From JADHLJ01 sp038118725 (GTDB lineage: Bacteria; Pseudomonadota; Alphaproteobacteria; Thalassobaculales; Thalassobaculaceae): a stretch of DNA of 64,000 nt. The stretch lies in the NCBI GenBank assembly GCA_038118725.1, contig JAYOIK010000001.1:69878-133877 (forward strand), in the 5' to 3' direction. The notes beneath the pieces are model-generated. The model made no database searches, was not told the origin of the DNA, and saw only the letters and a list, made by a program, of their open reading frames with translations. Shown piece by piece: positions 17,087 to 25,940 of the stretch; the first letter of the stretch is position 1; every line of letters begins with the position of its first letter. Made by a program: the position numbers and the translations under genes.

Positions 17087-17279
17087 ATCCGTCGGGAAGA
17101 GGGCCTGATCAATGCGGTTTCACCACCGACCGCGCGCCTAGTCGCCGAAGGTTTGACGCACAGTCGGCAATTTTTGCCGGGCTGGCGTGGGAACTTGGCG
17201 GTCGATGTTTCGGAAACCGTTATCGCGCGCCTTGGATCATGATATAAGAGCCGCATGATCGCTGGCGAGACGATTTCCG

Positions 17280-17693
17280 ATGAAAGTTGATCCGACAAGG
17301 CGCGCGGGCGTTGCCAACGTCAAGCGCTCTGGTGCGGCCAAGGGGGCAAGCGGCGAGTTTGCCCGCCTTCTGGGCGCGAGTTCAGAGACCGAGGCCGTCG
17401 CCGGACCGGTCGCCACGGCGCCGGTCGATTCGCTTCTAGCGCTTCAGGAAGTCGGGGATCAGGGCGGTGGCGGCAATTCCAAGGCAAGACAGCGCGCCGA
17501 ACTGATGTTGGAGCGGCTGGAGGAAATCCGGACCGGACTGCTGCTTGGAGCCATTCCGCGGTCGCAACTGGAAGACCTCGCGAGGGTCGCCCGGGAATCA
17601 CGGGAAACCTTCCTAGATCCGGGGTTGGGCGAGGTTCTCGATGACATCGAATTGCGCGCCCGGGTTGAGCTCGCGAAGTATGATGCAACGTAA
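17280..17693 (+). CDS. fliX: FliX, class II flagellar assembly regulator
   Basis: The 137-residue protein begins MKVDPTRRAGVANVKRSGAA and ends with the conserved FliX helical region (RAELMLERLEEIRTGLLLGA, LEDLARVARESRETFLDPGL, IELRARVELAKY). In Caulobacter FliX couples early basal-body assembly to the sigma-54 activator FlbD. That fits the sigma-54 promoters found across this cluster. It diverges from flgI, and the 270-base gap holds the flgI promoter but no obvious sigma-54 site for fliX itself. FlbD is not encoded in the window. Confidence 0.88.
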   Translation: MKVDPTRRAGVANVKRSGAAKGASGEFARLLGASSETEAVAGPVATAPVDSLLALQEVGDQGGGGNSKARQRAELMLERLEEIRTGLLLGAIPRSQLEDLARVARESRETFLDPGLGEVLDDIELRARVELAKYDAT

Positions 17694-17851
17694 TATTAAA
17701 GTAACAATGATCCTAGTGTCTTAGGCGTCATTCCGGTTTCTCGAATCCGTTAATCTGGGTGTTGCGGCGCTCCGAACCGATCCATATACTCCGCTCGCTT
17801 TCGCGGCCTGGATAGGGCTGACCGGGCGGCGTGGTTGTTTGGAGGATGGGA

Positions 17852-18268
17852 ATGCAGACGACGCTTTCGCCGGATTACGTGCCCTCGGAGGACGAGGAGT
17901 TCATGAACCCAAGGCAGCTGGCTTTTTTTCGCCAGAAACTGCTCGATTGGAAGGCCGACCTGGTCCGCGACGCGGGCGAGACCTTGAATAATCTAACCGA
18001 GGGAAATCTACAGCAACCGGACATGGCGGATCGGGCGTCGTTGGAGACCGATCATCAACTGGAGCTCAGAACACGAGATCGTGAGCGCAAGCTGATCAAC
18101 AAGATCGACGAGGCGTTGGACCGGATCAAGGACGGCAGCTACGGCTATTGCGAGGAAACCGATGAGCCGATCGGGCTGCGCCGTCTGATCGCGCGCCCCA
18201 TCGCGACCCTGAGCCTGGAGGCTCAGGAGCGTCACGAGAGGCTTGAGCGGACCCATCGGGACGACTGA
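17852..18268 (+). CDS. dksA: DksA-family RNA polymerase regulator
   Basis: The 138-residue protein has the DksA coiled coil (about residues 25-95) and C-terminal globular region (KDGSYGYCEETDEPIGLRRL, then ARPIATLSLEAQERHERLER). Only one of the four zinc-binding cysteines of the Escherichia coli protein remains, as in many alphaproteobacterial DksA proteins. DksA tunes transcription with ppGpp. ATG 17852 was chosen because GGAGG lies 7 bases before it; the in-frame ATG at 17846 is too close to that site. It lies between fliX and the flgH operon, sharing a terminator with the latter. Confidence 0.92.
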   Translation: MQTTLSPDYVPSEDEEFMNPRQLAFFRQKLLDWKADLVRDAGETLNNLTEGNLQQPDMADRASLETDHQLELRTRDRERKLINKIDEALDRIKDGSYGYCEETDEPIGLRRLIARPIATLSLEAQERHERLERTHRDD

Positions 18269-18292
18269 GTTTCCGTTTCCCTTGAGTACAAG

Positions 18293-18316
18293 AAGGCCGC
18301 CCCGGGAGGCGGCCTT
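18293..18316. terminator. Bidirectional terminator between dksA and flgH
   Basis: AAGGCCGCC (18293-18301) and GGCGGCCTT (18308-18316) form a 9-pair stem with a 6-base loop between two convergent genes. The plus-strand side continues CCCTTTCGTT, a weak T-rich tail. Confidence 0.75.
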
Positions 18317-18339
18317 CCCTTTCGTTGAGCCCTGGTTGA

Positions 18340-19101
18340 CTAGAAGGGCATCAGGACTTCAAGTACCTGCGAGCCGTAGCGCATCTGTTGCAGATCGCTG
18401 AGCTGTCCGCGGCCGCCATACGCGATCCGGGCCTCGGCCATCTGGTCATAGTTGATCGTGTTCGTGGTCGCGATATCCTCCGGTCGGATGATACCGCCCA
18501 CGACAACTTCCCGGACCTCGAAATTGACCCGGATTTCCTGGCGTCCGAAGACCACGAGATTGCCGTTGGGCAAGCGCTGACTGATCACGGCGGCGACTCG
18601 CAGGTTTACCGATTCCGTGCGGTCCACTCGACCCCGGCCGTCATTGGCCATTGTGCTGTTGAGGTTGACCAGATCGCCGCCATCCACGGTGCCCGGCAGA
18701 TGCCTGCTTAGCAGGTTCTCGACACCGAGCAGGCCGGTCACGTCGAAGTCGTCGTTCTTGGTGCGGTCGTGCCGCGTGCGAATATCGAGTTGGGCATCGT
18801 CCTCGAGGGCGACGACGACAGTTATGATGTCGCCGACATCGCTGGCCCGTTGATCCTTGAAGAAGGCGCGGGAGCCTTCCTGCCAAAGCGAATTCGGCTG
18901 GCGGGTAACGCGCACCGGATCGGGCATCGGCATCGAGACAGGCCGGTAACCGGCGGCTTTGTTGGGGTTGGAGATGGTGCTCAATTCCGGCGCCTTGCCG
19001 ATATTCGCCAGCCTGTCCAGGGTGTTGCAGGCGCCGAGCGTCAAGGCGGATCCAACGATCAGGGTGAGGTGCAGGGCGGTTCTTTTGACGGTTCTTGTCA
19101 T
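18340..19101 (-). CDS. flgH: FlgH, flagellar L-ring lipoprotein
   Basis: FlgH forms the outer-membrane ring. The 253-residue precursor has a lipoprotein signal with lipobox LGAC, giving lipid-modified Cys25. Family blocks include PNSLWQEGSRAFFKDQRASD, VGDIITVVV, GEV-type strand NFEVREVVVGGIIRPEDI and the C-terminal ARIAYGGRGQLSDLQQMRYG. Length is normal. It is the last gene of the operon flgF-flgG-flgA-flgH. Confidence 0.96.
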   Translation of the reverse strand: MTRTVKRTALHLTLIVGSALTLGACNTLDRLANIGKAPELSTISNPNKAAGYRPVSMPMPDPVRVTRQPNSLWQEGSRAFFKDQRASDVGDIITVVVALEDDAQLDIRTRHDRTKNDDFDVTGLLGVENLLSRHLPGTVDGGDLVNLNSTMANDGRGRVDRTESVNLRVAAVISQRLPNGNLVVFGRQEIRVNFEVREVVVGGIIRPEDIATTNTINYDQMAEARIAYGGRGQLSDLQQMRYGSQVLEVLMPF

Positions 19102-19174
19102 TTTCAGGGTTCCTCTATTCTAGAGCCTGGGCCGGGACCGAGGACTGAAACTCTTTCGATTGACGGCGCTTGGA

Positions 19175-20155
19175 CTAGTTCAGCGCCGCGAATTTGGGCA
19201 ATTGGATGGTTGCAACATTGGGGCCAACCACCTTGCCTTCGATGATCTTTTTGCTTCGGGGATTGCGTATCCGGATGACGTCGTTGCGCGCTCCGTGCTC
19301 CATGGCCAATCCCCGATAGGACAGGCTCATGGATTTGCTGCGAAAATGCACGGTAACGAAGTCGCCCTTCGCAACCAGCCGGCGCGGCATGACATCCGTC
19401 CGCTTGATCAGCCTGCCGGCGATCAGGGGGCGGCGGGCGGATTGGCCTACCAACTCATCCAGGCTGTTGATCGTGTTATAGGTCGCCTGGTTGGTCCGCA
19501 CGTTACGCCAACCGATATCGCGGGCCCGTATGACCTCGCCCGGGTGTACATGATGCTGTGCGACGGGCAGGGCGATCATCTCGTAGATCCGGCCCTTGAC
19601 CTGCGTGCGGGCGGCGTTCGGGTCATTCGCCGGCGCCGAGAGCCAGGCGCTGAACTGCTGGGTGCGCTGGTCGTAGTTCATGTCGTGGACCCGGACCGTC
19701 TGGTCCTGATTCGTGGCTACCATGATGTTGAGACGCGGGTTGGCGAGCTCGATATCCACGTCGCCGGCGGCATGGCCGTCGGCCAGAGCATCGCTCAGCG
19801 CCAGGCGCACGGTTTTCAGGGGAATGGTGCGGCTGGCGCGTTGAACTCGGACCACTTTCTGGCCCCGTCCGGGTTGCCAGTCCAATCCGTGTTGCGCGGC
19901 GATCCGTCGTAGCTCTCGCGACCCGATGTTGATCTTCATGCCGGGGGCGGGGGCCGTCGATACGATCGTATCGCTTTTGTCGCCGAGACCGGCGAACAAA
20001 TCACCCAGCAAAATTTGCCCACCGGTCACGGTAACCGAGTCTTTCAACCGGATCGCCTCCGCGGCGAGGGTCTCGGTGGCCGTCATCGCCGCGCCTTGCA
20101 GGACCAGTACGGTCAATCCCAGGCCGATGAGGTGTTGCTTCATGGTTTTCATCAT
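19175..20155 (-). CDS. flgA: FlgA, P-ring assembly chaperone
   Basis: FlgA is a periplasmic chaperone that helps FlgI polymerise. The 326-residue precursor has a signal peptide (HLIGLGLTVLVLQGAAMTAT) and the C-terminal SAF-type domain with VIRARDIGWRNV, ARRPLIAGRLIKRTDV and FVTVHFRSKSMSLSYRGLAM. It is longer than the roughly 220-residue enterobacterial form, as in other Alphaproteobacteria. Two adjacent ATG codons (20155, 20152) follow AAAGGGAGA; either may start it. Confidence 0.9.
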   Translation of the reverse strand: MMKTMKQHLIGLGLTVLVLQGAAMTATETLAAEAIRLKDSVTVTGGQILLGDLFAGLGDKSDTIVSTAPAPGMKINIGSRELRRIAAQHGLDWQPGRGQKVVRVQRASRTIPLKTVRLALSDALADGHAAGDVDIELANPRLNIMVATNQDQTVRVHDMNYDQRTQQFSAWLSAPANDPNAARTQVKGRIYEMIALPVAQHHVHPGEVIRARDIGWRNVRTNQATYNTINSLDELVGQSARRPLIAGRLIKRTDVMPRRLVAKGDFVTVHFRSKSMSLSYRGLAMEHGARNDVIRIRNPRSKKIIEGKVVGPNVATIQLPKFAALN

Positions 20156-20192
20156 CCGTCTCCCTTTGCACATCCGTTAATCGACATCGTCA

Positions 20193-20978
20193 TCAGCGGA
20201 TGTTGTTGACGGTGGCCATCATCTGATCGGCGGTTTCGATGACCTTCGAGTTCAGCTCGTATCCGCGCTGGGCTGTGATGAGGTCGGTGATCTCATGCAC
20301 CGGATCGACGTTGGACGACTCGATGAAGCCCTGGAATATACCGCCGAACCCAGCCGTGATCGGCAGGCCGGTGACGGCGGCGCCGGAGGCTTCCGTCGCG
20401 GCCAACAAGTTGTTGCCGAGATGTTCAAGGCCAGCTTCGTTCTGGAACGTCGCAAGCTGAATTTGCCCCGCGACTTGCTCGGTGACCTGACCGTCGAGCT
20501 TAACCAGAACCTGGCCGGACTGGTTGATCGTGACGCCAACCGCGGCCTGATCGACGGTGATGCCGGGCAGTAGCGTGAACCCATCGGCGTTCACAATGGT
20601 GCCGGCGGCGTTGACCTGGAACGAACCGGAGCGCGTGTAGGCGGTTTCGCCGGTCGGCAACTGGATCTGGAACATGCCCCGACCGCGGATCGCCATATCC
20701 AGCTGATTGTCGGTCAGGATGAGCGAGCCCTGCTCGTTAACTCTATAGGTGGAGGCGACCCGAACGCCGACACCGAGCTGGATGCCCGAGGGAACGATGG
20801 TTCCGGCGTCGGAGGAATTACTGCCGACCCGGCGCAGGTCCTGATAGAGCAGGTCCTGGAATTCCGCGCGGTGGCGCTTGAAGGCCGTGGTGTTCATGTT
20901 GGCGATGTTGTTGGAGATGACTTCGACATTGGTCTGCTGAGCCAACATTCCAGTCGCGCCGATGTTCAAGGCTTGCAT
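20193..20978 (-). CDS. flgG: FlgG, distal rod protein
   Basis: The 261-residue protein begins MQALNIGATGMLAQQTNVEV and carries the rod-family motif ISNNIANMNTTAFKRHRAEF. It ends with the C-terminal helix ITDLITAQRGYELNSKVIET. FlgG builds the distal rod inside the P and L rings. Length matches the family (about 260). It follows flgF after 30 bases and precedes flgA. Confidence 0.97.
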   Translation of the reverse strand: MQALNIGATGMLAQQTNVEVISNNIANMNTTAFKRHRAEFQDLLYQDLRRVGSNSSDAGTIVPSGIQLGVGVRVASTYRVNEQGSLILTDNQLDMAIRGRGMFQIQLPTGETAYTRSGSFQVNAAGTIVNADGFTLLPGITVDQAAVGVTINQSGQVLVKLDGQVTEQVAGQIQLATFQNEAGLEHLGNNLLAATEASGAAVTGLPITAGFGGIFQGFIESSNVDPVHEITDLITAQRGYELNSKVIETADQMMATVNNIR

Positions 20979-21008
20979 GGCGAGTGTCCTTTCCTAAACC
21001 CGGTTCCG

Positions 21009-21737
21009 TTACGCGCTAGGCGTCTGGCGGCCAAGACGGCGCACGGCGGTTTGTTGGCGTTCGGCTTCACGGTCGAGGAAGCTCTTGACCGCGTCATAGG
21101 AGCGTTGAATGTCGATCATCCGGACCAGCTCCTTAACCGGCGTGACGTTGGCGCGCTCCAGGGACCCTTGAAGAACCGTGGAGTTGACCGGATCCTGCGG
21201 CTGTTCAGTGGTCTCGAACAGGCTGTTGCCGTTCTTCTGCAGCAAATGCAGGAACTTGAACTCGGCGACCTTGATCTTGGCGATGATCTCGGCGCCGGCC
21301 GAGACGCTTCCATCGCGGCCGATCTCGATCTTACCGCCCTCAAGAGGGATGACGATCGGCTGATCATCCTCGTCGACAACGGCAAAGCCTTCGCGGGTGA
21401 TCAACTGATTGTCGGGGCTCAGGGAAAGCGCGCCGTTCCGCGTGTATTTCACGCCGGAGCCGTCGTCCACGCCGAAGAATCCCGGGCCGTTGATCGCGAT
21501 GTCCAGATCATTCCCGGTATTGGCGAGGGCGCCGGGTTCGAAGCTGACGGCGGTTCCGTGGTCGATCACGAAATCGAGCTTGTTCGCGAAGGCGTTGTCG
21601 GTTTGCGCGGTGGCGTAGACGCCGAGTTCGCGCTTGAAGGCCGTGGTGTTGATATTGGCGATGTTGTTCGCCACCAGGGCCATTTCGCGGCGCAGCGCGG
21701 TTTGTCGCGACAGGCCAATGTAGATCGTGTTTTCCAT
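21009..21737 (-). CDS. flgF: FlgF, proximal rod protein
   Basis: The 242-residue protein begins MENTIYIGLSRQTALRREMA and has VANNIANINTTAFKRELGVY near the N-terminus. The C-terminal rod helix reads LVRMIDIQRSYDAVKSFLDR. The frame is open upstream to 21812. That longer start would overlap the sigma-54 promoter and lacks homology, so ATG 21737 is used. It is the first gene of flgF-flgG-flgA-flgH. Confidence 0.95.
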   Translation of the reverse strand: MENTIYIGLSRQTALRREMALVANNIANINTTAFKRELGVYATAQTDNAFANKLDFVIDHGTAVSFEPGALANTGNDLDIAINGPGFFGVDDGSGVKYTRNGALSLSPDNQLITREGFAVVDEDDQPIVIPLEGGKIEIGRDGSVSAGAEIIAKIKVAEFKFLHLLQKNGNSLFETTEQPQDPVNSTVLQGSLERANVTPVKELVRMIDIQRSYDAVKSFLDREAERQQTAVRRLGRQTPSA

Positions 21738-21794
21738 TTCTCGGCTTCCCGTGCCTATTTGTGTCGCCTTAGTGGCTTGACTACGCCGGGTAAT

Positions 21795-21812
21795 AAGCAC
21801 AACGCGTGCCAT
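21795..21812 (-). promoter_or_regulatory. Sigma-54 promoter of flgF operon
   Basis: On the minus strand the sequence reads ATGGCACGCGTTGTGCT, with GG and GC 10 bases apart and a perfect TGGCACG box. The -12 box GTGCT differs from TTGCT at one base. It places the transcription start about 48 bases before the flgF ATG. Confidence 0.72.
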
Positions 21813-22042
21813 GTTTAGAAATTAATAAAATCAATCGTTTAGAGGGTTTCCGTGGGCCGGTTGGAATTGCCTTTGGCGCCGCGGCGGGCCACGCGGGGTA
21901 GATTTTGCCGGTCAAATTTGCCGCGCCCGCTTCCTTATCCAAAAGACTGAAACCGCAATATGCGGGGCTTGTGGACAGGCGATATACTTGATGTCGCGTG
22001 ACTCTTTCGAAAATGGCGGAAATCCTGTAGAATCACTGGACA
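21813..22042. promoter_or_regulatory. Spacer between divergent flgF and fliL promoters
   Basis: About 230 bases without a gene lie between two sigma-54 promoters on opposite strands. An activator bound here could serve both operons. Several GCC/GGC-rich short palindromes are present (for example around 21906-21921), but I cannot assign a known FlbD site with confidence. Confidence 0.35.
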
Positions 22043-22059
22043 AGGCACGGCGATTGCAT
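22042..22059 (+). promoter_or_regulatory. Sigma-54 promoter of fliL operon
   Basis: AAGGCACGGCGATTGCA has GG at 22044-22045 and GC at 22056-22057, 10 bases apart, with GGCACG and TTGCA matching consensus. It lies about 87 bases upstream of the fliL ATG. Confidence 0.75.
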
Positions 22060-22143
22060 TGTCTCATGCGTGAAAGCGCTCGCCGGGTTCGCGACGCGGG
22101 GTTGATGGATGGTCCATCAGGCTTGATCTTGACTTAGCCCTGG

Positions 22144-22686
22144 ATGGCTCGAATGGCCGAGGAAGGCGAAGATCTAGAAGAAGGCATGGGGGAGGACGAG
22201 GACGGCGGCTCAAAAAAACTGAGCGGCAAGAAGATCGTCCTTTTCATCGTATTGCCCCTGCTTTTGTTGATCGGCGCCGGTGTCGGCGTAACGGTCATGC
22301 TGGGCGTTTTCAGCGAACCCCCGCCGCCGGTGGACGCCGAGGCCGGCGCCCCGCAACCCGTGGAACCCGAACCGACGGTTCAGACCACGTTCTTCGAGGT
22401 TCCGGACCTGATCGTCAACTTGAACACCGATATCCGCAAGTCGACGTTTCTGAAGATCAAGATTTCGCTGGAGATCGCGGACTCGGCGGATATCGACGTG
22501 ATCAACCAGATGCTGCCGCGGATCGTGGACAACTTCCAGGTCTATCTACGAGAGCTTCGGATTCAAGATCTCCAGGGATCGGCGGGAATGTACCGCTTGA
22601 GAGAGGAACTGCTGCGTCGCGTGAACATCGCGGTCCGCCCGGCCCGGGTCAAGGACGTGTTGTTCAAGGAAATGCTCGTACAGTAG
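22144..22686 (+). CDS. fliL: FliL, flagellar basal-body associated protein
   Basis: FliL is a single-pass inner-membrane protein around the stator that supports motor torque. The 180-residue protein has an acidic cytoplasmic N-terminus, one membrane helix (IVLFIVLPLLLLIGAGVGVT, about residues 37-56) and a periplasmic domain with FFEVPDLIVNLNTD and KSTFLKIKISLEI. It ends VKDVLFKEMLVQ, as in the family. The start is uncertain (ATG 22144 or 22153) because no clear ribosome site is visible. fliM follows after 11 bases. Confidence 0.9.
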   Translation: MARMAEEGEDLEEGMGEDEDGGSKKLSGKKIVLFIVLPLLLLIGAGVGVTVMLGVFSEPPPPVDAEAGAPQPVEPEPTVQTTFFEVPDLIVNLNTDIRKSTFLKIKISLEIADSADIDVINQMLPRIVDNFQVYLRELRIQDLQGSAGMYRLREELLRRVNIAVRPARVKDVLFKEMLVQ

Positions 22687-22697
22687 GGTGAGGGACA

Positions 22698-23735
22698 ATG
22701 GCTACCGACGAAGATGCGCTCGCGGCTGAATGGGAGTCGATGAACGACGACGGCGATGATCCCGGCGACGATGTTGGCAACGCCCGGGTCCTCAACCAAG
22801 ACGAAATCGACAGCCTTCTCGGCTTTGACGAAGCGACCGGCGGCGACGCGGAAACCTCCGGCATTCAGGCGATTGTCAACTCGGCGTTGGTTTCATACGA
22901 GCGACTGCCGATGCTTGAGGTCGTGTTCGACCGCCTGGTGCGGATGATGTCGACCAGCCTGCGTAACTTCACCTCCGATAACGTCGAGGTGTCCTTGGAC
23001 AACATCACCTCGATCCGTTTTGGCGACTATCTGAAGTCAATCCCCTTGCCGGCCATGCTGAGCGTGTTCAAGGCCGAGGAGTGGGACAATTTCGGCCTAT
23101 TGGTCGTGGATTCGGCGCTGATCTACTCGATCGTCGATGTCTTGCTCGGTGGACGGCGCGGAATGGCGGCGATGCGGATCGAGGGCCGGCCCTATACCAC
23201 GATCGAACGCAATCTCGTCGAACGCATGGTCAATGTGGTGCTAAGCGACCTTTCGGCGGCCTTTGACCCCCTGAGCCCGGTGACGTTCCGTTTCGACCGG
23301 CTGGAGACCAACCCGCGCTTCGCGACGATCGCGCGGCCCGCCAACGCGGCGGTTCTGGCGCGGCTCCGGATTGACATGGAAGATCGTGGTGGCCGGTTGG
23401 AGCTCATGTTGCCCTATGCGACCCTGGAGCCGGTACGCGAGCTGCTGCTCCAGATGTTCATGGGCGAGAAGTTCGGCCGGGACTCGATCTGGGAAACGCA
23501 TCTGGCGAATGAGCTCTGGAATACCGATATTGAGTTGGACGCGGTGCTGGATCAGGTCGTTTTTTCCTTGAACGACGTGATCAATTGGAAGCCGGGCACG
23601 CGTATCATGCTGAACGCGCTGCCGAATTCCAGCATCGACATGCGGTGCGGCGAGGTGCCTCTCTTCGTCGGCCACATGGGGCAGAAGGGTGGAAACATGG
23701 CGGTGAAGATCAATAAGAAGCTTCGGAAGATGTGA
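22698..23735 (+). CDS. fliM: FliM, flagellar motor switch protein
   Basis: FliM is the C-ring protein that binds CheY-P and sets rotation direction. The 345-residue protein has the N-terminal switch-binding segment LNQDEIDSLLGFD (about residues 32-45). The middle domain includes RLVRMMSTSLRNFTSDNVEV and GGRRGMAAMRIEGRPYTTIE, and the SpoA-like C-terminal domain reads LNDVINWKPGTRIMLN. A good ribosome site (GAGGGA) precedes it. fliG and fliN are not in the window. Confidence 0.96.
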   Translation: MATDEDALAAEWESMNDDGDDPGDDVGNARVLNQDEIDSLLGFDEATGGDAETSGIQAIVNSALVSYERLPMLEVVFDRLVRMMSTSLRNFTSDNVEVSLDNITSIRFGDYLKSIPLPAMLSVFKAEEWDNFGLLVVDSALIYSIVDVLLGGRRGMAAMRIEGRPYTTIERNLVERMVNVVLSDLSAAFDPLSPVTFRFDRLETNPRFATIARPANAAVLARLRIDMEDRGGRLELMLPYATLEPVRELLLQMFMGEKFGRDSIWETHLANELWNTDIELDAVLDQVVFSLNDVINWKPGTRIMLNALPNSSIDMRCGEVPLFVGHMGQKGGNMAVKINKKLRKM

Positions 23736-23756
23736 TTAGGCGATGGGAACTCCTAA

Positions 23757-24302
23757 ATGCCTTGGGCACTGATCCTCGACGGTCTTCTGGCGGTCCTTCT
23801 GTTGTTGATGATCGCTTATGCGTTCGTGCTGAACAGGCGCTTGGCGACGTTGCGGACCGACCGCGAAGACCTGGAAGCCTTTATCGCGCGTTTCAATGAC
23901 GCGACGAACAAGGCGAACGGGAGTTTGCAGGGATTACGTTCGGCGGCGGAGGCCAACGCGGCGCTGATCAAGGATGCCGCCGACAAGGCACAGGCGTTGC
24001 GAGATGAACTGGCGTTTCTCGTGGAGCGCGCGGACGGCTCGGCGGAACGGCTTGCCAAGGCCAGCGCCCGCCCGGATGCTGGCGGCGCCTCGGAGGCCAA
24101 GGGGCGGAACTCGGACGGAGCATCTCCGACGACGGTGGCCGGGAGCGCGCGTGGGGGCGCCGCGCGGCGCCCGGCGGATCGCAGGGCGCCAAGTCGAGGC
24201 GCCGAGGTGTCGAGCGCCGCTCAGGAGCCTTCGGGCCAGGACCACGAGGCGGCCTCCGAGGCCGAACGGGAATTGTTGAACGCGCTCAGGAGGGCTCGCT
24301 AA
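23757..24302 (+). CDS. DUF6468-type membrane-anchored protein
   Basis: The 181-residue protein starts with a membrane helix (MPWALILDGLLAVLLLLMIA) followed by a coiled-coil-like segment (LATLRTDREDLEAFIARFND) and a long Ala/Arg/Ser-rich tail. It matches my recollection of the DUF6468 family found beside fliM in Rhodospirillales; its function is unknown. Its stop TAA is immediately followed by the ATG of motE, so the two are coupled. A role near the motor or switch is inferred from position only. Confidence 0.65.
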   Translation: MPWALILDGLLAVLLLLMIAYAFVLNRRLATLRTDREDLEAFIARFNDATNKANGSLQGLRSAAEANAALIKDAADKAQALRDELAFLVERADGSAERLAKASARPDAGGASEAKGRNSDGASPTTVAGSARGGAARRPADRRAPSRGAEVSSAAQEPSGQDHEAASEAERELLNALRRAR

Positions 24303-25190
24303 ATGGCCTACGATCGCGGCGGGAAACCAGTCCGAAACACCATTGACGGTGATGCCGATGCACTCGGGGTGAAACCCGCGGCGGCGACAACGCGCGCCGA
24401 CGCGACCACTGGGCCGAAACCCGCTTCGGCGCCGCCGAAAAGGGCCAAAGTCCCCTTCATGGCGCGGCTGCGCGTGTTGCCGGTAATGATCTTCCTCGCC
24501 ACCTTGTTGCTCTCCTTCAAGGTCACGGCGATATGGGACGCGCTCCACGACGAGACCGGCATGATTTCGCTCGCCACCTACGCCGAGGCTCAACAGACCC
24601 CCGCGAGGGCGCAAGCCGCCGGTCAGACCCAGGCAGCGGCCACGAAGGTACCGGCCACGAAGGCAGCGGCCACGGAGGTACCGGCCACGAAGGTATCGAC
24701 GCCCAAACCGGTCCAACTCGCGCAGGCCTCGGGCGGCACTCAGGGTGGTGGTGAGAAGCCGCTTGACCCGGTGCTCTTTACACGCTCGGAAATCGAACTT
24801 CTGCAAGAGCTTTCGAAACGGCGCAAGGAGCTGGACGCGCGTGAGCAAACAGTCATTCAACGCGAGGGATTGTTGAACGCCGCCGAGACTCGTATCGAAA
24901 AGAAGATCGCCGAACTCAAAGGGGTCAAGGACGACATTGAAAAGCTGATACAGCAGTATGAAGAGCAAGAGGAGCAGCAGCTTAACGATCTCGTTGCGAT
25001 CTACGAGAAGATGAAGCCCAAGGATGCGTCGCGTATATTCAATGATCTCGAGACCGACATCCTGCTGCAGATATTCGACAAGATGAAGGCGTCCAAGACC
25101 GCTCTGATCCTGGCCAATATGAAGGCGGCTAGAGCCAAGGAGATCACCTCGAGGATCGCGGAACGCCGCGAGATGCCGAACATAAACTAA
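24303..25190 (+). CDS. motE: MotE-like motor protein
   Basis: In Sinorhizobium, MotE is a periplasmic chaperone for the motor protein MotC. The 295-residue protein has a cytoplasmic Ala/Pro-rich start, a membrane helix (RLRVLPVMIFLATLLLSFKV, about residues 57-76) and a variable linker with four 15-base repeats. A long coiled coil follows (about 160-235). It ends with a MgtE-N/FliG-like domain: AIYEKMKPKDASRIFNDLET then ILLQIFDKMKASKTALILAN. A strong ribosome site (GGAGGG) lies in the end of the upstream gene. Confidence 0.75.
   Translation: MAYDRGGKPVRNTIDGDADALGVKPAAATTRADATTGPKPASAPPKRAKVPFMARLRVLPVMIFLATLLLSFKVTAIWDALHDETGMISLATYAEAQQTPARAQAAGQTQAAATKVPATKAAATEVPATKVSTPKPVQLAQASGGTQGGGEKPLDPVLFTRSEIELLQELSKRRKELDAREQTVIQREGLLNAAETRIEKKIAELKGVKDDIEKLIQQYEEQEEQQLNDLVAIYEKMKPKDASRIFNDLETDILLQIFDKMKASKTALILANMKAARAKEITSRIAERREMPNIN
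24639..24698 (+). repeat. Four 15-base tandem repeats in motE
   Basis: Four units (24639, 24654, 24669, 24684) follow GCCACGAAGGTACCG with few changes. They encode ATKVP, ATKAA, ATEVP and ATKVS in the periplasmic linker. The unit is a multiple of three, so copy number can vary without frameshift. Confidence 0.9.
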
Positions 25191-25268
25191 CGTGATGGGC
25201 GACGACGAACGTCGACGCATCGGACCATGGTCGGTGGATCTTTACGAGATGATGGTGAAGCACAGTCA

Positions 25269-25940
25269 ATGACGGCGGCGAATGGTTCCAAGGCTAGCAA
25301 TGACCAACGGCTTGGAAGCCTTCCGTTATTCCTGAGCCTGTTCCTGCTGTTGCTGGCGTTCTTCATCTTTCTGAATTCCATCTCGTCGTTCGAGGCTGGA
25401 AAGAGCGATCGGGTGATCGCCAGTATCCGGGCGAGTTTTCCAGGATTTGGGGAGGGTGGAGAAGGCGCGGGGATCTTGGACGCGGACCGGATCGGATCGG
25501 TCGAGCCGTCGCTGTCGGCGCGTCTTACCGAAGCCTTCAGGTTTACGTTTCCGAGGCTCGCTTTGAACATAGTCGACGAGGGCGAGCGTATCCGCGTGGA
25601 TATCCCGCTTGACCGTCTGTTCGTGCCGGAGTCCACGGAACCTAGGGCGGCGTTGCCAGTTTTGAGTAGCCGCCTGGCCAAGGTACTGAGCGACCCGGAT
25701 GCCCAACAGGGCTTGGAAACCCGCATTTTGTTCGGCTACAGCGATGCCGATGGGCGGATGGCGAGGGATCTCAGGACCTTACGGCTCGCCACGGTGACGA
25801 TCGAAAGCATGCTGGCCGCCGGCGGTGAAAAACGTCTGATGTCGGTCGGTCTGGAACCTGGGCATGTATCGGAGTTGCGTTTCATCTTTCAGGTCGTTCC
25901 CAAGGGCGGGACGGCGGCGCAAGGCGAGGTGCGGCCATGA
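25269..25940 (+). CDS. MotB/OmpA-like protein without the stator aspartate
   Basis: The 223-residue protein has one membrane helix (LGSLPLFLSLFLLLLAFFIF, residues 15-34) and a degenerate OmpA-like periplasmic domain (ILFGYSDADGRMARDLRTLR). The helix aligns with MotB plug helices at LLLAFF, but the proton-carrying Asp is replaced by Ser23. It therefore probably cannot conduct protons alone and may be structural. The frame is open to ATG 25227; ATG 25269 is preferred because GGTGAAG lies 8 bases upstream. It overlaps the next gene by ATGA. Confidence 0.65.
   Translation: MTAANGSKASNDQRLGSLPLFLSLFLLLLAFFIFLNSISSFEAGKSDRVIASIRASFPGFGEGGEGAGILDADRIGSVEPSLSARLTEAFRFTFPRLALNIVDEGERIRVDIPLDRLFVPESTEPRAALPVLSSRLAKVLSDPDAQQGLETRILFGYSDADGRMARDLRTLRLATVTIESMLAAGGEKRLMSVGLEPGHVSELRFIFQVVPKGGTAAQGEVRP

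Noticed and set aside
17131..17145. GGCAATTTTTGCC before fliX as a sigma-54 site
   Set aside because: It is a short palindrome with spacing 8 on both strands. The -24/-12 arrangement is not met.
25195..25272. A 25-codon open frame (MGDDERRRIGPW...) just before the first MotB-like gene
   Set aside because: It has no ribosome site and no similarity. It ends at the likely MotB-like start and could be a leader peptide, but this cannot be supported.
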